Below, piece after piece: positions 54,952 through 64,000 of a stretch of DNA of 64,000 bases. Position numbers and translations under genes: made by a program. The notes below the pieces were generated by a model that saw only the letters and a list, made by a program, of their open reading frames with translations, did not search any database and was not told the DNA's origin. The DNA is from Udeniomyces pyricola (lineage: Eukaryota; Basidiomycota; Tremellomycetes; Cystofilobasidiales; Mrakiaceae). The DNA lies in contig BCIK01000011.1 in the NCBI GenBank assembly GCA_039545295.1, positions 248,001 to 312,000 of the forward strand, written 5' to 3'. Numbering within the stretch: position 1 is the stretch's first letter; every line of letters begins with the position of its first letter.

Positions 54952-56163
54952 CGGAACGGAAGGACGAATCGAACGTCGGTGGTTTCGTCAGGAAACAGGC
55001 CGGAGCTGGCGAAGAAAGATAAGGGTTATGAAGAGGAGGGTGCCGAGAAGTGGCATGCGGCGGGAAAGAGCAGAGGACGCTTCTGGACTAGGTGACCCAC
55101 GTTAATGCATCCACTAAGGTTTGATGTCGCTAGATGACAAGCTGATTGAGGGAGACGGTGTCGAAAGTGATAGATATGAGAGTGGCTGGTGGGGTCAAGG
55201 GGGCGTTCCGAACGTGAGCTCGACCGGGTATAACAACGTGATGTACAACCGCTGATGAGTCGTCCTATTCGTTCGACGATCCCATATAGGCGACAACGAG
55301 AGATCGATTGATACGGTAAGTCACATGTACGATTCAAAGCGTATCTGCGATACCGAACAACACAAGGGGGAGGTGTTGAGGTCCTGGGGTACGGGGGAAA
55401 GAGTCGAAGGAAGAGCACGAAGTCGTCGTCACGAGGTCACTCCGATGGATCCATCCTCTCGAGCCGCGGCGTTAGCATATCGATCAAGCGGCTGTTGCCC
55501 ATCGAAGTATACAGAGGAGTCGTCAGGCATCGTACATCATGGTTGATGGATGACGAAGACGTTGGGATGAAGGTCAGTCGGTGCATGGTGGTTGAGCGGA
55601 GGTGTAACAAAATGGGGAGGCGTGTCACTCAGGCGTGATTGAGTCGGGTTGAGCGTGACGCCTGCGTAACAGGACGCGAGACACCTCCACAAATTTACAG
55701 ACATACACGACGAACAACATCTATTAGCAATGACTGAATGCAACACAGTAGTTTTCGCACCTTCGTTATCACGTGGTAGTTTCACAACGTCAGGCGTAGA
55801 GGGGTACCTATATATGTATGAGTGTGTCGCGTCGACAAAATCAGCTGCTGCAGTCTTGTCGTACCGCGTACTACGTCAACCGCGCAGCTCATGTCGTCGA
55901 CGCGTACTAAAGCTCTTGTTCTCTTTATCTCTTCTCCGATGCCACTCTAAGCAATTTAAGACAGACTTCATGTTCAATCTCAACTAAGAAGGGGTGCTCT
56001 GCTGTGTGCGTGTTTGTACAAAGTACGCGTCGGCATAGATAGACAGAGGTGAAACAGATAGAAGATAAAAAGCAACTAGCGATGCAAATCTCCTTGTTCC
56101 CTTCCAATTACAGTCTCTTTTTGCCATCGCCCGATCAACTGACACAGAGTCAGCCAACAATCG
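54952..56163. other. Intergenic region, no gene supported
   Basis: About 1.2 kb. A TATA-like ctatatatgtatg lies near 55809. Several frames of 60-130 codons exist on both strands, but none shows a motif, sensible composition or splice pattern. It may hold an RNA gene that I cannot see. Confidence 0.4.
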
Positions 56164-56559
56164 TCAAGAGATGTGGGAGATGGCAGATGCGCCGGACGGG
56201 TAAAGTTTAGGGGATGAGGTGAGGCGAGAAAAGCGATATGGGACGATGATGGCGAAGGATTGGATGGAAAAGGCAGTGGAGTGGAATGGGGAGAAGACCT
56301 GGCGCTCTGGAAAAAACGATCGCAACAAGGAAAAGAAAGTCAACGAGAGTTCGTGCGAAGCAGGGCCACAGACAGCAAGTAACGAGCGACTGACCTCCTC
56401 TCTACCCTGCCTCGGTAGACCTTCGGGGTTGAAGTTGAGGTCTGCAGCGAGGTGGTAGACGAGGGAACCTGGCTTGACGCGAGGCGATTCGGGACGTAGG
56501 TTGGCGGCGGCGGCGGCGAGAACAGGAGTGATCGTTAGGAAAGGAGAGGGTGAAGACAT
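56164..56559 (-). CDS. Small hypothetical protein
   Basis: ATG 56559 gives MSSPSPFLTITPVLAAAAAN, then LRPESPRVKPGSLVYHLAAD and LNFNPEGLPRQGREE, which reads like folded protein. A GTCAGT donor at about 56395 and a TTCCAG acceptor near 56314 could join a second exon. Its frame is ambiguous: one choice ends at 56164, another runs on to about 56080. I recognise no family. It lies downstream of casein kinase 1 on the same strand. Confidence 0.35.
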   Translation of the reverse strand: MSSPSPFLTITPVLAAAAANLRPESPRVKPGSLVYHLAADLNFNPEGLPRQGREEVSRSLLAVCGPASHELSLTFFSLLRSFFPERQVFSPFHSTAFSIQSFAIIVPYRFSRLTSSPKLYPSGASAISHIS

Positions 56560-57332
56560 GGGGGACAAGGTGGAATGGGAGAAGAAAACTAGGATAAAGG
56601 GCCAAAGCAAAAACGCTTGGCACGAACAGGAGAAAAAGACACGAGCGAGATTGGGAACACAGAGCGGGGGCGTGAAGGGGGAGAAACCAGAGGAAAGACA
56701 ATAGGAGAAAGGGAAAGAAAGAAAGTGCCGGCCGATGGCTACGTTGGTATGAGTGAGACAGGGCGATGGGAAGCGAGGAAAAAGAGGAAGGACGGTTGGA
56801 AATGGTGTTGGATGTCCAAAGACAGCGTTTGATGGGTATATATAGTAGCGTTGAAAGGTGTGTAAGACGTTGGACAAAGGGGAGACGTGATCAGATTATA
56901 GGAAGGGTCAGGGTAGATGTGCGGAAGGGCATTACAAGATAAGGTCGTAAGGGGAGGGTATGGTCTGGACTAGCAGTGCTACGTGTCGAGAGGAGAGGAG
57001 GAGTGATGATCAGAGTGAAGCCAGATGTGAGGTTGCCGAGGATTGGCATACAAAGGCAACATTGACGGCAAGCTCTTCCTCTTCTCCCGGTCCATTATAC
57101 TGAAAGTCATTCCCGTCACCCGATCTAATCATCCGACCCACCACGCCAACCGGTCTCCCCTCCCCTCCCGTCCCCTACCAAAAATCCAACAACGGACGTG
57201 AATTTATACCGTCAACCAAGACCGAAACCAAACCGAGAGCGGAGCGTGTGCGAGAGGGAGAGACGAGTTGGAGGGAAATGTGGAGCAGAGGGAGGAAGGG
57301 GGGTTATGTCATTGGCGCAGGGTACGGATACT
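56560..57332. other. Spacer after casein kinase 1
   Basis: About 770 bases on the 3' side of casein kinase 1 and the 5' side of the small hypothetical gene. It includes a TATA-like tatatatag at 56836-56845, roughly 280 bases upstream of ATG 56559. No gene is seen. Confidence 0.4.
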
Positions 57333-59215
57333 CTAGTACCAAGCCTGCGGCTGAGCGGGCTCATCCGGTCGTCGTCGGGACGAGCTCGGCTGTTGCTGTT
57401 GCTGCTGCTGCTGCTGTTGCTGGGGGGCGGCGGCCCTGGTCGCGGACCTCAGTCTTTTAACGAAGAAAGAGCAAACAAGCCGGTTCGAACAAGATCAGCA
57501 TTGAGGTGGACTGCAATTAGGAGCAGAAAGTAGATAATCGGCGATGAAACAGACGTCACTCACTGCCTATCGACTCCCGGCTGGGCTGCACCCTGCTGAT
57601 CTTCGTCGCCGGTAATGACCCTCCTGCCGCTGGCGCGGGCGGGCGGCTGAGCCTGAGCAGCGCCAGGTGCGGGAATGGCATCGTCGCTAGCCCGAGTGAC
57701 CGAGACTGACCAGTCGAAGACGTAGTCGTACTGGAAGGCCTCGCGGACAAAGAGGTCTCGGAACAGTTTGCGAAGGTACGAGTAGTCAGGCTGATGGAAG
57801 AGAACGATGGAAGGCAGGTCAGTCAACAGAAAGACGGAATCAGAAGTCCGAAACTCCGCCGCAACAGTCCACACGAACCTTGTCGTCGAATCGGAGCGAT
57901 CGGCAGTAGTTGAGGTAGATAGCGAACTCGTTGGGGAAGCCACGGCAGAGAAGCTCGGTCGGGGTAGTCATCTAGGAGGAAAACGTGTACTCGATATGTC
58001 AGCACCTGCGGATGTAGGACGAACGAGGGACACCGACGGCAGATGAGCATGCTTCGGACAACGTACCTTTTTCTCCATGATTCGGTCGTACTTCTGCTTC
58101 TTGGTCGCGGCCTTGAGACCCTGCCAAGGAAGCTGGCCTCGGAGGAAGTACATGAGAACGTAACCGAGCGACTCAAGGTCGTCTCGCCTCGACTGCTCGA
58201 CACCAAGATGGGTGTTAATCGAGGTGTATCGAGCAGTACCCGTCAAGTTCTTGTTCTCACGGTAGGGGATGTGAAGGTGAGTCTTGGGGTCTCGGTACTT
58301 CTTGGCGAGTCCAAAATCGATGATGTTGACCTGGTTGCCTCGCTTGCCGATGCCCATCAAGCTGTGGTAGATATCACAAAACAAAGTAGAGGGGAGAGGG
58401 GAAAAACCAAACAGCTACCGTTAGAAATCGGGAGCTGAATGACAGCGACCACACCGGGTACAGATGACGACGCACAAGTTGTCCGGCTTGATGTCTCGGT
58501 GGATGAAGTTTCGAGAGTGGGTGTATTCAACTCGAGAAATCTGAGGGCACAGGAGAGACGGAGAGAGACAGATCAATGTCAGCCAGGCAATTCCTACGAA
58601 TTGAAAACGAACGAACTAAATCAGACTCACCAGCTGGTCGGCCAGGAGAAGAACCGTCTTGAGCGAGAACTTTCGGCTGCAGAAGTTGAAGAGATCTTCC
58701 AAACTCGGACCAAGGAGATCAAGGACCATGGCGTTGTAATCGCACTGGCAGAAGGAAAACAGCGCAGGAGCAAGAGGTTAGGACGATCAGTGGTTGAACC
58801 GGCTAGCACTCCCGAGAGTCAGCGAGCGCACCCCAAGTCGCCGATCGAAAGAAGACTCACCTCAGTTCCGAACCACCTGACAAAGGGAACTCCAACACCA
58901 CCGGCGAGGCTCTTGTAAACCTTGCTCTCGTACTCCAGCTGAGGGTGTTTGGCCTTAATGGACTCAAGCTTGATGGCGACTTCCTCACCAGAGACGATGT
59001 TGACACCAAGGTAGATGTCACCTGTAGACATATCGCACAGTCGTCGGCCAGACCAAGTCAGTTGATATGTCCCTCGGTGGAGCTCCGCTTGGAGACCAGA
59101 TCGAATCAAAGAAGAGGAGGAGTGGGAATGAAGATGAAGGTGACGCACCGAAGGATCCGCTGCCAATCTTCTTGCCAATTCGGTACTTGCCGCCTACTCT
59201 GAGATCGGTCGCCAT
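57333..59215 (-). CDS. Casein kinase 1 (Hrr25/CK1-delta-epsilon type) with poly-Gln tail
   Basis: A Ser/Thr kinase of the CK1 family, with roles in DNA repair, ribosome maturation, membrane traffic and morphogenesis. ATG 59215 gives [18 protein letters not shown] and the glycine loop [26 protein letters not shown] holds the ATP-binding Lys. [20 protein letters not shown] and [20 protein letters not shown] follow. The catalytic loop is [31 protein letters not shown] contains the [43 protein letters not shown] and [20 protein letters not shown] are CK1 signatures. [20 protein letters not shown] and YDYVFDWSV close the kinase. The tail has [18 protein letters not shown], then about ten Gln, then [17 protein letters not shown] with TAG at 57333-57335. 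All exons keep frame with GT-AG introns. Kinase identity is very strong. Confidence 0.95.
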
Positions 59216-60662
59216 TGAGTTCTGATTTCGAAAGAGATCCGGACGAACCGAGGGCGAGTATAGACATGAAGAGCGATCCGAAGGGTAGGAGAGCGAACGG
59301 AAGGGCAGGTTCCATGGGCGGGAAGCGAGAGGAGATGAAAGAAATCACGGGAGCGAAGGGAAGGGTCACAGGGGAGAGAAGAGAAAGGCGGCCAAGCGCT
59401 TGATCAGCTTCCAATCGGACAGCACATGGTCATACGCGTCAGGTACGATGTTGACAGCAAATGCGCGTATATAAAGCCAGGATCTGCTTAACAGCCAGAC
59501 GAAGCAAGGGTACACGAGACAAAGGTATCGAAAGACCCTGTTGCAGCATCGCATCTTCCTCGTTGGCAGAGCTCCAGCACCATCCTCGCTTCATGCTGGC
59601 CAGCCCCCCGTCCCCTGCCTCTCGACCGGATACGATATCCGTCGCCATTCCCTTGCGATCCTTCTACGCTATTGCAGCTCCACAGTTTCCTGCTTGCCTC
59701 TTTGAGATAGACTAGATCCAAGAGTCTGTCTACGCTCGTCGAATCGCGAGGTCATCGTCACTTCTCCCTTCCTCCCTTCCTCCCTTCCGTTCCAAGCCGT
59801 GCGCGCTGGCTGGTCCCTTGGCGCACCGATGTCGCAATCTCGCACACTGCCACGCCGCTGTGCCATCTAACACAAAACGACGCGTCTGATCCCAACCGGA
59901 CGAGAACACAAACTCACGAGTGAAAGTTAGGGTTGAAAGGTATTGAGGTGTTCGTGAAGAAAGATGAAGGAGGAACGAGCTTTTCGTGGATGCGACGGGA
60001 AGTGAAGGACGAGGAGAGCGAGAGAAGTGGGATCGGGTGAGGGTATGTAGGTGCGTGTGTTGGAGATGGAAGGGTGACCTGAAACCTATTGGAGTTGTAT
60101 GAAGCGAGATGACGATAGAAATGTCGATCACGCGGCAGAAGCGAGGTTGGTTAGGGAAAGTCAGAAGGGAATGAGGACGAAGGCGGTGAAGGGGTCAGGA
60201 GAGGGGAAACGAAGGAGAGTGAGACAACAGGTTTGCTAGGATCTGGAGCGCGCAGAGGCGAGCGCCGGAAACGTGGGAAGTGATAGAGGATGAGCAGATG
60301 GAGTTGCAGGACTGACAAGTTGGAGTGGGGGAGAAGGTCGAGATAGCAAACCGCAAGACGGAGAGTCGGCAGAGACAGGAAAGGGGGGGGAGGGGGTTTG
60401 GACGACGTTGGTACAAGAAAGGAGCGAAAGGGGAGGACAAAGACAGCTTGCTTGCTTAGCCAGCCTAAGCCAGGCCTAGCCTCCCTTGCGATCCCCAGCT
60501 CAGCGGCCCTCTTTGATTTCTTTATACATTTTATCATGGGAAATGCTTCTCCATCAAGAAGTCTTTAGCCAAGATCGTCTTCATCCCTTTGGCACGAGCA
60601 CATCCGTCGTATTCATAATCACAATCAAATAACGATGCGCGACTGCCAATACTATATTCACA
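59216..60662. promoter_or_regulatory. Spacer with the casein kinase 1 promoter
   Basis: About 1.45 kb between the kinase start and the stop of the ThuA-like gene, both on the minus strand. A minus frame at 59648 begins MATDIVSGREAGDGGLASM and could be a chance reading frame in the 5' leader. Runs of ccctcccttcctccctt (about 59768-59786) are pyrimidine-rich on the plus strand. No further gene is supported. Confidence 0.4.
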
Positions 60663-62489
60663 TCACACCGAGAGCGCCAGAGCGAAAAGTGACCCTGCCA
60701 CGCTCAGCTCCATCAGCGATCGCGACGACCGGCTAGTTGCATCAGCCCCACTGGTCGTCGAGCTCGAAGGAGAAGCTGATGCAGAAAAAGAAGAGCTCGA
60801 CGTCTTGGACGAGGTTGGTCCAGTCACACTGCTCGCATGATATGGTTCGAGGCGATGAACCAAGAGAACAAAGAAATGGAAACATCCAAAACGGCAGTCA
60901 GACGCTATCTCATACTCATACAGTAACAGCAAAATATCTAATGTCGAGAGACAGAGTCACCAACGTACCTCGATGTTGTAGCGGAGGCGCTGGTAGTGCT
61001 ACTGACAGCTGAGGTCGACGAATCGGACCGCGTTGCGTTACCGACTTGGCCGTCGCTTGTAAAGGCCAGCGTCTTGCCTCCTTGAAGGGTCCACAGCAGG
61101 CCTTCCATCACATGGGCGAGGAACGTATCGTTCTGTATCAATTCAAAGGGTAAAGTTGTATGTGAGCGCAGGCTTATGCATATCGAGAGCCAACAGGGAC
61201 AAGATTACGAACCGTCCAAGTCTCGTTGGTATGTCCGAGTGAAGTGAAGAAGGAGCGACCCGCGTGCGCCACATCGTCGACCGCAGCTCCGTGATCTTGA
61301 TACCACGCGATGGGATGCGGCGAGCCCATATTGTAGTTGCCGGTTGAGCTTCCAGTATCTATGGAGAAGAGCAAGTCAGGATGTGTGTGCAACCATTCAC
61401 GACTAATTTGGTACCAGTCGCGCTGAACACATGGTCCTATGGCGCTCGCAAGATTGACAAAACCTAGATCGGGATGCATGTATCAACGCTCACGCTGGTA
61501 AGATGAATTGTCAACGGTCATAAGGACAGTTGCCCCCACGGTCCGAGGGTCCGACCTGAAATAGTAAACCTCTTCCTCCTAGGATAACAGAGACGAGATC
61601 GAGCATACATGGCATTTAGGGCACGGTGTTGTTGCCTGTGAAGCGGGGCTTGCGGTGCAGTCAACTCACAAACGACCAGCGATCAGGGACCATCGTCATG
61701 GCTGGGTGCGTCTTATTGAGTGGAAGGAAAGTCTGGGTGGGATGGCTCACTCTTGTCAGCTTAATCATCTTCATTCAAACAGAAACAACATAGGCTGGAG
61801 CGAGAACTCACAGCGAGCTGTAATTCTGGATGATAATCAAACAAAGCACCGACTTGCTTCCTGAAGAAGTCTTCTTCGAACAAGCATGCACATCCCGAAT
61901 GGATGGCTACGAGGGCGCCTCCTTTCTGTAGCCAAGAGAGCAAGGCAGTCTTGCCCGTAGCATCGAGTACTGAATACGCGAAAGCGATTGTTGAAGGTGG
62001 ATCAGCGAGTATTAGCTTGTTATGCGACATACTCATCAGAGTGACACATTTGGTCCGGTGCACAGAAAAGCAAAGTAGGTCAAGAGAATCATAAGACCAG
62101 GGATCATCAGGCTAGCTAGGTACCTTCGTCTGAGTTGGACACAAACATGATGCCGTCGAATCTCTCGAGGCCATCGTCAGTGAAGAGAGCAGGATCCTCG
62201 GAAAAGGTAAATGTGACGTCGTAGGTGGGTCCTTGTTGACCGAGAGAGGCAATGGCCGTCGGAATGGATTCGTGTCTGTATCCTAGAAGGGATGTGGCAG
62301 AGCTGACGTCAGGGACGACAGTAATCGTACGGCCAGAAGACGCGTCGAGGACGATCGACAAACGCTTGCGGTGTTGAGCGACGACGAACCTACGGTACGC
62401 GTGTAGACAAGCACGGAAGGCATGGCTTGAACAATGGTTGAGGATGTCAACAGACAGACACAAGCAAGGTGGAAACCCCAGGAAAGCAT
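60663..62489 (-). CDS. Secreted ThuA-like domain protein, probably GPI-anchored
   Basis: ThuA-like domains have a class I glutamine-amidotransferase-like fold; the family was named from bacterial trehalose-utilisation genes and its reaction is mostly unknown. ATG 62489 starts a clear signal peptide (MLSWGFHLACVCLLTSSTIV, then QA). The domain starts immediately: MPSVLVYTR, then GYRHESIPTAIASLGQQ, FTFSEDPALFTDDGLERFDG, IMFVSNSDE, VLDATGKTALLSWLQKGGAL, VAIHSGCACLFEEDFFRKQV and GALFDYHPELQLA. The C-terminal part has DWYQISREWLHTHPDLLFSI, SPHPIAWYQDHGA, GRSFFTSLGHTNETWT and NDTFLAHVMEGLLWTLQGGK, matching the family's 'ALGH....F...F..H...GI.WA'. A Ser/Thr/Ala stretch and the hydrophobic end MELSVAGSLFALALSV (stop 60663) look like a GPI-attachment signal. 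The reaction is unknown. Confidence 0.82.
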
Positions 62490-62705
62490 TGCTGAGTCGG
62501 TGGAGCGTCGGTTGCTGTATATAAGCTCAGTCGTCGGTTGAAGCAAGCAGGAGGGAAAAGGGCCGGACGGAGGGAGGCAACGCCGGTCGATGGAAGCGTG
62601 CAGCTACGCCTACAAGCTACGCCAGCATGGAATTGTACTGCGCGGTGAATGTGATGCTCCTCCTCGCGCGGTAATCTAGCTACCGTTCCTTCCTCCCCGA
62701 CGCCA
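62490..62705. promoter_or_regulatory. Short divergent promoter
   Basis: Only about 215 bases separate the ThuA-like start from the PXA gene start, so the two genes must share a compact promoter. A gtatataagct element at 62517-62527 is TATA-like on the minus-strand side, about 30 bases upstream of ATG 62489. Confidence 0.45.
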
Positions 62706-64000
62706 ATGGTGCTCAGGCCCCCCCATCTATCCGCCAACTCCTCCACCTTGGCTACCCTATCCGCCTCACCGTCATCTGCCACCCCACCTACGGCAAGCGC
62801 GTACCTCGTCCGCAAGCTTCTCTTCCCTCAGCTCAGCCCGAATCAGCCCGTCCCGAGGATCATCCGAAGCCGGAGCGAAGACAGCGATCAACTCGATGAC
62901 GAGTGAGCTCGCCTCCTCTCCAGTTTACACCATGCCTTTCCAACCCAATTTCAAGCAGGGTTTTGTTCTGACGTATGCCATACTTCTGTTACTTTGTTAG
63001 GCTATACTACTTCATCGCGCTCGCCTTGAGAGGATTCGTCGTGAGTCAATCGGCGCGACGTCGCCCATCCCCGCTCTGACTTGCAGTGTCCTGTTCCAAA
63101 GCGAATCATCAGTGTCACGATTGGACGACTATCGATTTCAATTTTTGTAAAGTCGAGAGTCATGGATGGGCGAATAGGGCACTTCCAGGCAAAATGTCGA
63201 TCAGTGAAGCTCATCACGCGTCTCTCCATCACGGACCCCTTCCCCTTGTCACCTTGCATCTCCTTCGCCCTTTTGTCTAGCTGCCATGGTATTCCAAGGT
63301 CTCTCCTCGGGATCGCGACTTTCTTCCGCACATCGCCTCCATCCTCATCCACCTCATCCATGTCCTCGAACCTCGCCTAACGCCCCAAGAGCTCACGCCC
63401 TTCCTGCTCCTTCATCTTCCTTCTCTTCTGGCTCATCATTTCCGCACTGCTCACCTTGCCACACGTCTCCTTACTACAACCCATCCATACAACACGACTG
63501 AAGAGATCTTAGATGTCTTACAACCAGCCATTGGCGTCATCAAGGCTGAAGATGAAGGGGCACCTGGCTTAGATCCGCTTTGGGTAGGCCAGATGGTCGA
63601 AGGTGTACTTAAGTTAGGCTTGCCGGCTGAAGATTGGAATAGCCTGTTGGAAAGGACCATGGTCAAAGAGGTCATGGGAAGAGTCGTACTGGGAGCGGTG
63701 GTGAAGAAAATTGTTCAGCCGTGGTTTTGGTGGGGTGTCTTACTGGGGAGCCTGGGGGAGAAGAAGGGATCTGCAGAGGTAAATCTTGTAGCGTTGGAAG
63801 CTTCTCTGCCTACCATGTATACACCACTGACTCAAACAACAACACTCACATATCTAGAGCAACCACCATTCTCGCTCGGAAGTGACATCGCATACATCAA
63901 CCCTACCTACCTCGCCCTCGCCTCCACAGCATACAAGCAGCCCATCACACCGCACGATCACCGTATCATCCCTCATCATCACCTTTCTCACCCTCCTTCA
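62706..64000 (+). CDS. PXA-domain (sorting-nexin-associated) protein, 3' partial
   Basis: PXA domains precede PX/RGS/nexin-C domains in SNX13/SNX14/Mdm1-type proteins at ER-vacuole or ER-lipid-droplet contacts, and also occur alone in fungi. ATG 62706 gives MVLRPPHLSANSSTLATLSA, then ASAYLVRKLLFPQ. An intron at 62903 joins ELYYFIALALRGFV, and another joins LPWYSKVSPRDRDFLPHIAS and ILIHLIHVLEPRLTPQELTP. LLLHLPSLLAHHFRTAHLAT follows, then TEEILDVLQPAIG and MVEGVLKLGLPAEDWNSLLE. VKKIVQPWFWWGVLLGSLGE closes the domain. The 'LYYF.AL.LR.FV..WY.K' block is the domain hallmark. After an intron at about 63778-63856 the gene continues beyond the window, so whether PX or RGS domains follow is unknown. 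Confidence 0.82.

Noticed and set aside
59439..59648. Minus-strand frame starting MATD, like the casein kinase start
   Set aside because: Only four residues agree with the kinase start, the rest has no kinase feature, and the real start at 59215 is fully supported.

Overview
This is a stretch of nuclear fungal genome, most likely from a basidiomycete. Protein genes lie on both strands and are cut by many short introns, often with a CTAAC-like branch site and a TAG/CAG acceptor. Proteins are rich in Ser/Pro/Gln low-complexity linkers, and spacers carry microsatellites and homopolymers. The recognisable proteins are all eukaryotic housekeeping proteins. I see no prokaryotic operon, CRISPR array, rRNA or tRNA. 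The species cannot be named from this window.

Layout, left to right: the 3' end of a PH-domain gene (+, 1-786); IPI1/TEX10-type rRNA-processing factor (-, 1166-4778); an RRM-like protein with an acidic tail (+, 5508-7870); a nucleoside hydrolase (-, 8143-9924); the YVH1/DUSP12 phosphatase (+, 10543-13162); a very long, mostly disordered protein with a C-terminal membrane region (-, 13888-20069); a roughly 1,560-residue modular repeat protein (+, 21359-26933); myosin regulatory light chain (-, 28297-29306); IMP4 (+, 29958-31942); the retromer subunit VPS29 (+, 32433-34197); carnitine acetyltransferase (-, 36030-39603); an unrecognised protein (-, 40416-41991); the SMC5/6 SUMO ligase NSE2 (+, 42948-44954); GWT1 (-, 45321-47518); a gene-poor part at 47519-57332 that contains an assembly gap and a duplicated block; casein kinase 1 (-, 57333-59215); a secreted, probably GPI-anchored ThuA-like protein (-, 60663-62489); and the 5' part of a PXA-domain gene (+, 62706 to the window end).

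The genes do not form one pathway. IPI1, IMP4 and YVH1 all act in ribosome assembly (60S processing, U3 snoRNP, late 60S maturation). VPS29 and the PXA protein belong to endosomal or membrane-contact biology. GWT1 starts GPI-anchor synthesis, and the ThuA-like protein looks like one of its possible clients. This clustering is probably chance.

The points most worth a second look are: the modular repeat protein, whose introns fall at the same place in each module; two separate 7-nt micro-exons (IPI1 and VPS29); repeated use of GTTCGT as a 5' splice site; and a 2.3-kb near-identical duplication flanking the N gap, which has the signature of two overlapping contig ends that were not merged. Exon borders were worked out by eye from frame, splice sites and family conservation, so gene spans are more certain than individual splice sites.
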